DNA of 6,133 nt. It comes from Propionibacteriaceae bacterium (GTDB lineage: Bacteria; Actinomycetota; Actinomycetes; Propionibacteriales; Propionibacteriaceae). The position numbers and the translations under genes are program-made. Location: positions 1 through 6,133 of the forward strand of contig JAKDIK010000171.1 in assembly GCA_030450535.1 (NCBI GenBank), read 5' to 3'. Of the stretch, positions 1-5,011 are shown piece by piece; positions within the stretch are counted from its first letter, which is position 1; every line of letters begins with the position of its first letter. The notes beneath the pieces were generated by a model. It saw only the letters and a list, made by a program, of their open reading frames with translations. It was not told the DNA's origin and made no database searches.

Positions 1-59
1 CCGCGTCCGACCAGGACGTCGGCCGGCGCGGAAACCCAGCCATCCGCGCCGGGACGGCC

Positions 60-1511
60 GTGCGCGACGAGGCCGATCGACGGATCCATGACATGGGCGC
101 GGCGATCCGGCTGTCGCCGGTGCGGCTCGGCCTCGTGGGGACGCTCCTGCTGGTCGTCGGCTCCCTGACCCCGGCCTATCTGCCCCAGGCATCGCCCTTC
201 TGGCCCTTCATGCGCGCCGTCGGGCTGGACAACTGGTGGGCGCGCGCGTTGGGCACAGGACTCGTGATCCTGGCCGTCGGCTGCCTCATCGTCGCCTGGC
301 TCCGGCTGCGCCCGACGATCTACGTCGATGTCAAGCACTGGGCGGTGCTGGCGTGGTGGTCGCTGCCCCTGCTGGCCGCGCCGCCGATCTTCAGTCACGA
401 CGCCTACAGCTATGCCGCCCACGGCTGGCTCATGCACAACGGCCTCAACCCTTACGAGACGTCGCCCTCGGTGCTGCCGGGAGCCTTCGCCGACCAGGTC
501 GCCTGGGTGTGGCGCTACACCCCGACGCCGTACGGCCCACTCGCCCTGCAGTTCTCGCACTGGCTCGTCGATCTGGCCGGCCTCAACCCCTACTACTCGG
601 CCGTCCTGATGCGCCTGCCGGCCCTCGTCGGCGTGGCGCTCATCGTCCACTACCTGCCACGCCTGGGCCGCCTGATGGGCGTCCCGCCGCGGGATGTCGC
701 CTGGTTCTCGACCATCAACCCGCTGCTCGTCATCGACTTCGTCGGTGGCGCGCACAACGATGCGGTGATGCTGGGGCTGGTCGTGTACGCCCTGTACCTG
801 GCCCACCGCGGCTGGTTCTGGCCGGCGGTGGTGGTCGCCGGCGTGGCGATGGCCATCAAGCAGCCCGCGCTGCTGGCCGCCTACCCGCTGGCGATCATCG
901 GGTCCGGGTGGGCGTCCTGGCGGCTGCCCGACGTACTCCGCTTCCTGCCCCGCCTGCTGGCCTCGTTCGCCGTGGTGATCGGCGTCTTCGTCGCCATCTC
1001 GCTGGCCACCGGGCTGGGGTTCGGCTGGCTGAACGCGGTGAGCGTGCCGGGCATGGTGGTGACCCTGGCCCCGTTCTCGCTCCTGGGGTGGCTGCTGCAG
1101 CAGGGCGCGAACGTGTTCGCGCTCGACCCCACCGGCCGCGCCGTCATCGGCGGCGCGCAGATCGTGGGGACGGTGCTGGCAGCCGCCTCGCTGGTGTGGC
1201 TCGCGCTCACCCGCTCGCGGACCGAGCCCGTCCGTTTCCTGTCGTGGGGCTACCTCGCGGTGGCCGTCTTCGGACCAGCGATGCACACCTGGTACCTGCT
1301 GTGGGGCGGCCTGCTGCTGCCGCTGACGCGGCCCTCCCGGCGGCTGTGGCGGGTTGCCGCCGTGGTTACGGCGATTACTCTCGTCTACGGCGCCGGCAAC
1401 CTCGCTTGGCGCAACGATGCGGTCGCTCTCGCGCTGGCCGCGCTGGCGTCCCTCGGTGTGTGGTTCGTCATCCGCTCTTCGAATCGGAGGTCCAACCGTG
1501 CCCGAACCTGA
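60..1511 (+). CDS. mptB: GT-C polyprenol-phosphomannose-dependent alpha-1,6-mannosyltransferase (MptA/MptB family)
   Basis: Polytopic membrane glycosyltransferase of the GT-C fold. Characterised relatives use polyprenyl-phosphate-mannose on the outer membrane face to build the alpha-1,6-mannan core of lipomannan-type glycolipids. Seen here: 483 residues with about a dozen hydrophobic stretches; after the first two membrane segments comes the GT-C acidic loop motif SHDAYSYAAHG (D114 the likely catalytic acid, residues 112-122), then GLNPYE (128-133), YTPTPYGP (153-160), INP (219-221), GGAHNDA (229-235), AIKQPA (265-270) and HTWYLLWG (409-416), all typical of the MptB family. The start is uncertain. 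GTG at 60 has only a weak Shine-Dalgarno, ATG at 93 would give 472 residues, and the frame stays open with coding-like third positions to base 3, so the real start may lie outside the window. The stop overlaps the next gene by 14 nt. The family is secure; the exact paralogue (MptA or MptB) and the glycan made are inference. Confidence 0.85.
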   Translation: MRDEADRRIHDMGAAIRLSPVRLGLVGTLLLVVGSLTPAYLPQASPFWPFMRAVGLDNWWARALGTGLVILAVGCLIVAWLRLRPTIYVDVKHWAVLAWWSLPLLAAPPIFSHDAYSYAAHGWLMHNGLNPYETSPSVLPGAFADQVAWVWRYTPTPYGPLALQFSHWLVDLAGLNPYYSAVLMRLPALVGVALIVHYLPRLGRLMGVPPRDVAWFSTINPLLVIDFVGGAHNDAVMLGLVVYALYLAHRGWFWPAVVVAGVAMAIKQPALLAAYPLAIIGSGWASWRLPDVLRFLPRLLASFAVVIGVFVAISLATGLGFGWLNAVSVPGMVVTLAPFSLLGWLLQQGANVFALDPTGRAVIGGAQIVGTVLAAASLVWLALTRSRTEPVRFLSWGYLAVAVFGPAMHTWYLLWGGLLLPLTRPSRRLWRVAAVVTAITLVYGAGNLAWRNDAVALALAALASLGVWFVIRSSNRRSNRART

Positions 1512-2430
1512 ACTCATCGTCACGGTCGCCGACGGCGTCGGCCGCCTGACCCTCAACCGGCCGCACGCCCTCAACGCGCTTACCTCGGTCATGATCGAGG
1601 GCATCCACCAAGCGCTCCGTGGCTGGCGCGACGACCCGGAGGTCACCTCGGTCGAGATCACCGGCGCGGGGGAGCGAGGGCTGTGCGCCGGAGCGGACGT
1701 CCGGGCCCTGCGCGAGGAAGTGCTGGCCGGACGCCCCTGGCTCGGCTTCCTCGCCGCCGAATACGCCATGAACGAGGCGATCGTCACGTTCGGCAAGCCC
1801 TTCGTGGCGCAGCAGCGCGGGTACACCATGGGCGGCGGGCTTGGGGTGTCGGCACACGGGACGCGGCGCATCGCGCATGCCGACACCCGGTTCGCCATGC
1901 CCGAGACAATCATCGGCTTCGTCCCCGACGTCGGGATGCTGTGGTACCTGGCCCACGCCCCCGGCGAGCTCGGGACGCACCTGGCGCTCACCGGTACCAC
2001 GGTCAACGCCACCGACGGTGTGATCGTCGGGCTGGCGGACGAGGTGGCCGACTCCGCGCCCGACTCGGACCTTCGGCCCGAGCAGATGTGGATCGACGAC
2101 TGCTACGCCGGCGACGATGTGCCCGAGATCCTCGGACGCCTCGAGTCCCACCCCGCGGAGGGCGCCCGCGCTGCGGCGGCCGACCTGCGCCAGCGCTGCC
2201 CGCTGGCGGTCTGCGTGGCGCTGGAGGCGGTGCACCGCGTGCGATTCATGGGGTCGGTGCACGAAGTACTCGCCCAGGATCTGGTTCTGGCCCGCCACCT
2301 GATCGGACGCCCGGACTTCGCCGAGGGCGTCCGGGCGCAACTGGTGGACAAGGACCGGACGCCGCGCTGGCAGCACGCCCGCATCGAGGACGTCACGCGC
2401 GCCGAGGTGCTGGCCTGCTTCGAGGCCTGA
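1498..2430 (+). CDS. 3-hydroxyisobutyryl-CoA hydrolase (enoyl-CoA hydratase/isomerase superfamily)
   Basis: A crotonase-fold thioesterase that in valine breakdown hydrolyses 3-hydroxyisobutyryl-CoA to the free acid in the cytosol. The 310-residue product has the superfamily core: LNRPHALNALT (19-29), the oxyanion-hole segment LCAGADVRAL (62-71), and YTMGGGLGVSAHG (109-121). The hydrolase signature FAMPETIIGFVPDVG (132-146) carries E136 and D144, eight residues apart like the catalytic Glu/Asp pair of human HIBCH. The C-terminal FAEGVRAQLVDKDRTPRW (274-291) also matches HIBCH and not ordinary hydratases. It is shorter than the roughly 340-385 residues usual for the family, mainly because the linker between about 185 and 200 is compact. 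The start is GTG 1498: GGAGG at 1486-1490 sits 7 nt upstream, and homology begins right after it. It starts inside the mannosyltransferase reading frame, so co-transcription and coupled translation are likely. A different branched acyl-CoA substrate is possible. Confidence 0.87.
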   Translation: MPEPELIVTVADGVGRLTLNRPHALNALTSVMIEGIHQALRGWRDDPEVTSVEITGAGERGLCAGADVRALREEVLAGRPWLGFLAAEYAMNEAIVTFGKPFVAQQRGYTMGGGLGVSAHGTRRIAHADTRFAMPETIIGFVPDVGMLWYLAHAPGELGTHLALTGTTVNATDGVIVGLADEVADSAPDSDLRPEQMWIDDCYAGDDVPEILGRLESHPAEGARAAAADLRQRCPLAVCVALEAVHRVRFMGSVHEVLAQDLVLARHLIGRPDFAEGVRAQLVDKDRTPRWQHARIEDVTRAEVLACFEA

Positions 2431-2601
2431 CGCCACCCGCTCGTCTTGCCGGCACCGTTGTCTCGGCACCCCGGCCGGCTCGACGCTGACGCTGATTCCA
2501 GGGGGGTCATCGCAGCCAAATCGTGAAACTGAGGCGATTCAGTGCGCGTGACCCCCCTGAGATCAGCGCCTCAGCCGCGCCCGTCGTGGGCGGCCGGGGG
2601 A
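2431..2601. other. Convergent intergenic region
   Basis: This gap separates the ends of two genes read toward each other, the CoA hydrolase (+) and exonuclease III (-). No credible coding region was seen. It holds the nested palindrome listed at 2491-2567, whose edges lie 60 nt from the hydrolase stop and 34 nt from the xth stop, a fitting place for a terminator serving both strands. Confidence 0.7.
2491..2567. terminator. Nested long palindrome, likely bidirectional terminator
   Basis: The outer arms at 2491-2509 and 2549-2567 are inverted copies of 19 nt with two adjacent mismatches: GCTGAT, two mismatched bases, then CAGGGGGGTCA, an 11-bp perfect GC-rich block. The pairing continues inward with CGCA 2511-2514 against TGCG 2543-2546, and AATCG 2519-2523 against CGATT 2535-2539, leaving an 11-nt apical loop. 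Short unpaired stretches separate the blocks. There is no clear T-run on either side, as is common for hairpin terminators in high-GC actinobacteria. Position between convergent genes favours termination; a dispersed palindromic repeat is the alternative. Confidence 0.55.
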
Positions 2602-3423
2602 TCAGAGGGTGTAGTCGACGACCACCGGTGCGTGGTCGCTCACGCGTTGCTCGGGCGACGGCTCCCGATCGACCCACGCGGACGCGGCGCGTACCGCAAG
2701 CCCGGGCGTGGCCAGCTGGTAGTCGATGCGCCAGCCGACGTCCTTGGCGAACGGGCCGTCACCCCAGCGCCACCACGAGTACGGTCCCTCGACGTCGGGA
2801 TGCAGCCGGCGGACGACATCGTGGAGCGTGCGCGGGCCGAGCAGGCTGCCGAACCACTCTCGCTCGGAGGGCAGGAAGCCCTCCGAGCGCTGATTGCCCC
2901 GCCAGTTGCGGACGTCCGCGCGGGTGTGCGCGATGTTGAAGTCGCCCATCACGAGGAACTCGCGCCCGGACGCCGTCGCCGCCCGTCGCGCGCGGGTCAG
3001 GTGGGCGCGGAAGGACGCCATGAAGCTGAGCTTTCGCCGGTACTTCGCCGGATCGGCGTCCGGGCCCGCCTGGGTCGCTCCCTTGGGCAGGTACACCGAG
3101 CCCACAGTGAGGGCGAGCCCGGGCAGATCGAGGTCCACCTCCACGTACCGTCCGTCCGGGTCGGTGCGATGCCCAAACCCCCTCCGGACGGCCGTGGGCG
3201 CCGCGCGCGTCAGCAGGGCGACCCCGTTGCGTCCCGCCAGTCCGCCGGGGTGGAAACAGACGTGGTAGCCGTCGAACAACCCGTCCGGCACCTGGGCGGG
3301 GGTGCAGCGCATCTCCTGGATGCCGACGATGTCGGGGCGCCGGTCGGCGAGCCACGTGTCGAAGCCACGCCGCTGGGCTGCGCGGATCCCGTTGACGTTC
3401 GCGGACGCGACGCGCAGGATCAC
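2602..3423 (-). CDS. xth: Exodeoxyribonuclease III (Xth family)
   Basis: A DNA-repair nuclease of the exonuclease-endonuclease-phosphatase fold: 3'-5' exonuclease, 3'-phosphatase and AP endonuclease in base-excision repair, metal dependent, cytoplasmic. The 273-residue product is normal length for ExoIII and keeps every catalytic landmark of the E. coli enzyme: ANVNG (N9, residues 8-12), IQEMR (E37), SVYLPKG (Y111), MGDFNIAH (D161 and N163), GWRIDYQ (D234) and the final SDHAPV (D263-H264). The segment YSWWRWGDG (215-223) is the usual aromatic stretch before GWRIDY. The start is GTG at 3423-3421, directly before ILRVASANVNG. No well-placed Shine-Dalgarno is visible, but GTG overlaps the TGA of the upstream membrane-protein gene (GTGA, 3420-3423), so translation is probably coupled to it. 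Expression from a promoter upstream of that gene is inferred. Confidence 0.95.
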   Translation of the reverse strand: MILRVASANVNGIRAAQRRGFDTWLADRRPDIVGIQEMRCTPAQVPDGLFDGYHVCFHPGGLAGRNGVALLTRAAPTAVRRGFGHRTDPDGRYVEVDLDLPGLALTVGSVYLPKGATQAGPDADPAKYRRKLSFMASFRAHLTRARRAATASGREFLVMGDFNIAHTRADVRNWRGNQRSEGFLPSEREWFGSLLGPRTLHDVVRRLHPDVEGPYSWWRWGDGPFAKDVGWRIDYQLATPGLAVRAASAWVDREPSPEQRVSDHAPVVVDYTL

Positions 3424-3827
3424 CGGGATGGGCGCGCGTCGCCCTCGCCGAGGCGGACCGTGAGGGCCGCCAGGGCCGCCAGCCCGAGGGCGGGCAGGGT
3501 GTGCGCGAACCGGACGCCTCGGGCACGCCGCCGCTCCCCGAGAGCGAACACCGCCTTCTCACCCCAGATCGTCGCCGCCGTTCCGGCGATCAGGAGGGCG
3601 CTCCCGGCGACCACGAGCTTGGGCGGCGGCGGCCAGGGAAGGTCGGGCGCGGAGGCGTCCCCCTTCGGGGCGAGCGCGATCGTGGCCGGGACGGCCGCGG
3701 CGAGCAGGCCAGTTTTGAGCAGCGCCCGCACCCCGCGCGAACGGACGGCGTCCGGCATCGCGTACCACGCGAGCGTGATGCCGCCCACGCAGGCAGCCAG
3801 CGTTCGGGTGTTCTCGGAGTGCGTCAT
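3420..3827 (-). CDS. Hypothetical small membrane protein, four predicted helices
   Basis: I do not recognise this family. The 135-residue product has four hydrophobic stretches, at about 8-24, 38-53, 70-88 and 107-125. A short proline-rich segment (DLPWPPPPK, 62-70) lies between helices 2 and 3, and a basic loop (GERRRARGVR, 97-106) between helices 3 and 4. There is no signal peptide cleavage motif, cysteine pair or catalytic motif. Start choice: ATG at 3827 is preceded by GGAGGG ending only 1 nt away, too close for normal initiation, while an in-frame ATG at 3836 would give 138 residues. The sequence TAAGAAT (3841-3835) just upstream resembles a -10 box, so a leaderless mRNA starting at or near 3827 is possible. 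The frame stays open upstream to 3998, but that extension is low-complexity and polar and I reject it. The stop overlaps the xth start by 4 nt, making xth its operon partner; whether they share a function is unknown. Confidence 0.7.
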   Translation of the reverse strand: MTHSENTRTLAACVGGITLAWYAMPDAVRSRGVRALLKTGLLAAAVPATIALAPKGDASAPDLPWPPPPKLVVAGSALLIAGTAATIWGEKAVFALGERRRARGVRFAHTLPALGLAALAALTVRLGEGDARPSR

Positions 3828-4020
3828 GCCCTCCATTCTTACCCACGCACCCAGGTGCTCCTGCCGCGCGTCCGCCGGGTCGATGGCACGTCGAGGCGCG
3901 GCCAGGGTCGTGGCCGGGGGTCGGCTTCCACGTGAACTCGATCCGGGCCGGTTCTTCGCCACGATGTGCAACCTCGTCCTTGACCGGACCCCGATCAACT
4001 TCCACCGCGAAGCGCGGGCA

Positions 4021-4056
4021 CGCCGACGCGGCGTCTGATCCTCAAGCGCGTCGGTG
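4021..4056. repeat. Inverted repeat, 10-bp arms
   Basis: CGCCGACGCG at 4021-4030 pairs with CGCGTCGGTG at 4047-4056: 8 perfect inner pairs (CCGACGCG/CGCGTCGG), one G-T wobble and one closing pair, with a 16-nt loop. It is the first of four inverted repeats in this gap. Because it is pure GC-type sequence, chance pairing is a real possibility. Confidence 0.5.
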
Positions 4057-4063
4057 CGAGTCA

Positions 4064-4077
4064 GGTCGGTGCCGACC
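4064..4077. repeat. Short palindrome GGTCGG-TG-CCGACC
   Basis: A near-perfect 14-bp palindrome, with 6-bp arms around a 2-nt centre. As RNA only five pairs around a tetraloop would form. A compact dyad of this sort could be a protein-binding site or part of the neighbouring folded region. No gene starts next to it. Confidence 0.4.
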
Positions 4078-4096
4078 GGGTCGTGGACGCGGCGCC

Positions 4097-4162
4097 TGTG
4101 CGCGTCTCAATGCTGCAAAACAGTCGCCTGGACGACCCTTTTGCAGCATTGAGGCACACACG
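4097..4162. repeat. Extended hairpin with perfect 15-bp partly AT-rich inverted repeat
   Basis: The left core arm CTCAATGCTGCAAAA (4106-4120) is the exact reverse complement of TTTTGCAGCATTGAG (4139-4153). The 18-nt loop pairs again inside itself (GTCG 4123-4126 with CGAC 4133-4136) around a 6-nt tip. Outside the core, imperfect pairing carries on to about 4098 and 4161 with wobbles and two C-A mismatches. The arms are far richer in A/T than their surroundings, which sets them apart from chance GC pairing. It lies about 155 nt past the yajQ stop. It could be a terminator or processing hairpin of the yajQ transcript, a binding site for a dimeric regulator, or a dispersed palindromic element; the sequence does not decide. 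Confidence 0.65.
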
Positions 4163-4207
4163 ACCGACCAAGGCGGCGTCGGCCGGTCAGAGACGCCCGG
4201 GTCGGTC
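4162..4207. repeat. Nested inverted repeat next to the 15-bp hairpin
   Basis: GACCGACC at 4162-4169 is the exact reverse complement of GGTCGGTC at 4200-4207. Nested inside, GGCGTC at 4175-4180 pairs with GACGCC at 4192-4197 around an 11-nt loop. The two helices are separated by an asymmetric internal loop of 5 and 2 nt. It abuts the AT-rich hairpin directly and would be the first strong structure met downstream of yajQ on the minus strand. Confidence 0.5.
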
Positions 4208-4316
4208 CGGTCCGCGCGGCGTTGCTCCTGGATGCGTGAGCGGTACCGGCGGCGCTCGGGTGAGAGAGACCACGTGCCTCGAGGGCGTCACCGGGTGGCT
4301 CGACGGTTGCTCTGGG

Positions 4317-4808
4317 CTACCGGTAGTTCGTGAACTGCACGGCGAAGTCGTAGTCGGCGTCGCGGACCAGCTTCTGCACGGCCTGCAGGTCGTCGCGCTT
4401 CTTGGAGCTCACCCGCAGCTCGTCGCCCTGGATCTGCGTCTTCACGCCCTTCGGGCCCTCGTCGCGCACCAGCTTGGCGATCTTCTTCGCGTTCTCCGTG
4501 CTGATCCCCTCCTGCAGGGACGCGGTGATCTTCCAGATCTTGCCCGACAGGCGCGGCTCGCCGGCGTCCAGCGCCTTGAGGCTGACTCCCCGCTTGACGA
4601 GCTTGCTCTGGAACACGTCCAGCACTGCCTTGACGCGCTCCTCGCCCGAGGCCTCCATCTCGATCAGCTCGCCCGACCAGCGGATCGACGCGTCGGTCCC
4701 CTTGAAGTCGAACCGCTGGTGGACCTCCTTGGCAGCCATGTTGAGGGCGTTGTCCACCTCCTGGGAGTCGTACTTGCTGACGATGTCGAACGAGCTGTCG
4801 GACGCCAT
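4317..4808 (-). CDS. yajQ: YajQ-family nucleotide-binding protein
   Basis: A small cytoplasmic protein of the YajQ/UPF0234 family: two ferredoxin-like (RRM-like) domains that bind nucleotides. A Xanthomonas member binds cyclic di-GMP and acts with a transcription regulator; the role in actinobacteria is not settled. The 163-residue product is exactly family length. It begins with the diagnostic SFDIVSKYDSQEVDNAL (6-22) and continues with RFDFKGTDASI (32-42), the domain-joining stretch VSLKALDAGEP (75-85), KKIAKLVRDEGPKGVKTQIQ (108-127), the hallmark DELRVSSKKRDDLQAV (129-144) and a terminal VQFTNYR (157-163). The start is ATG 4808, with AGGAG at 4818-4814 five bases upstream. The frame stays open further upstream, but that stretch runs through tRNA-Tyr and is not coding. 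It is transcribed away from tRNA-Tyr, with about 70 nt between them for both promoters. Confidence 0.95.
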   Translation of the reverse strand: MASDSSFDIVSKYDSQEVDNALNMAAKEVHQRFDFKGTDASIRWSGELIEMEASGEERVKAVLDVFQSKLVKRGVSLKALDAGEPRLSGKIWKITASLQEGISTENAKKIAKLVRDEGPKGVKTQIQGDELRVSSKKRDDLQAVQKLVRDADYDFAVQFTNYR

Positions 4809-4822
4809 GGCTTCTCCTTCGA

Positions 4823-4853
4823 TTGGGCGCTGCGCGAGGTGAGTTGCTAATGT
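4823..4853 (+). promoter_or_regulatory. Candidate promoter of tRNA-Tyr
   Basis: TTGGGC at 4823-4828 and TAATGT at 4848-4853 resemble sigma-A -35 and -10 boxes. The 19-nt spacer is a little long. The -10 box is the only AT-rich patch before the tRNA and ends 24 nt upstream of it. The region also encodes the untranslated leader of the divergent yajQ gene, whose own promoter I could not pick out. Confidence 0.35.
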
Positions 4854-4877
4854 TGGGCACCGCTGAGCGATCAGCAC

Positions 4878-4959
4878 GGCAGGTTGCCCGAGTGGCCAAA
4901 GGGAGCGGTCTGTAAAACCGTCGGCATAGCCTACGTAGGTTCGAACCCTACACCTGCCA
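4878..4959 (+). tRNA. tRNA-Tyr (anticodon GTA)
   Basis: A complete class II cloverleaf of 82 nt. The acceptor stem is GGCAGGT (4878-4884) with ACCTGCC (4952-4958). The anticodon stem GCGGT/ACCGT encloses the loop CTGTAAA with GTA at 4912-4914. The variable arm is long (13 nt, 4922-4934), as expected for bacterial tRNA-Tyr. The T stem is GTAGG/CCTAC with loop TTCGAAC. The discriminator is A4959. It is followed by CCCA rather than CCA, so the 3' CCA is probably added by enzyme. It reads tyrosine codons TAC and TAT. Confidence 0.97.
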
Positions 4960-4963
4960 CCCA

Positions 4964-4992
4964 CACGGCCCCGGAGCACCTTCGGGGCCGTG
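4964..4992 (+). terminator. Hairpin terminator after tRNA-Tyr
   Basis: CACGGCCCCG (4964-4973) pairs perfectly with CGGGGCCGTG (4983-4992). A further wobble and an A-T pair close a 5-nt loop (GCACC). It starts 4 nt after the tRNA. There is no T-run behind it, as often in high-GC actinobacteria. Read-through into the acetyltransferase gene, whose start lies 20 nt later and which has no evident promoter of its own, remains possible, so the hairpin may only partly terminate. Confidence 0.65.
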
Positions 4993-5011
4993 CGCCGTGT
5001 CGGGAGGACGC

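Larger units (their letters stand above)
3828..4316. other. Intergenic region without a recognisable gene, rich in inverted repeats
   Basis: About 490 nt between the membrane-protein/xth unit and the stop of yajQ, which are both on the minus strand, so it is 3' sequence for yajQ and upstream sequence for the membrane protein. No open frame gives a recognisable protein. The part at 3948-4038 (+) shows coding-like third positions and may be a decayed gene end. A 6-bp inverted repeat (CGGCCA/TGGCCG) sits at 3899-3916. The stretch 4021-4207 holds four inverted repeats in a row, listed separately. From 4208 to 4316 I see only short palindromes such as CCTCGAGG (4277-4284). Confidence 0.6.

Noticed and set aside
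1468..2469. 333-codon open frame on the minus strand
   Set aside because: It lies wholly opposite the CoA hydrolase, which has clear family motifs; the translation is low-complexity and is the antisense shadow common in GC-rich genes.
3837..3998. Upstream extension of the membrane-protein frame
   Set aside because: The added residues are polar, Arg/Pro/Ser-rich and unlike an N-terminus of a small membrane protein; better starts exist at 3827 or 3836.
2542..4038. 498-codon open frame on the plus strand
   Set aside because: It runs antisense through xth and the membrane-protein gene, is rich in Arg, Ala and Pro and has no recognisable domain. Only its last 30 codons or so, outside those genes, look unusual and are noted separately.
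4271..4284. CACGTG and CCTCGAGG palindromes as operators
   Set aside because: They are short, and such palindromes are frequent by chance in GC-rich DNA; they sit downstream of yajQ with no promoter near.
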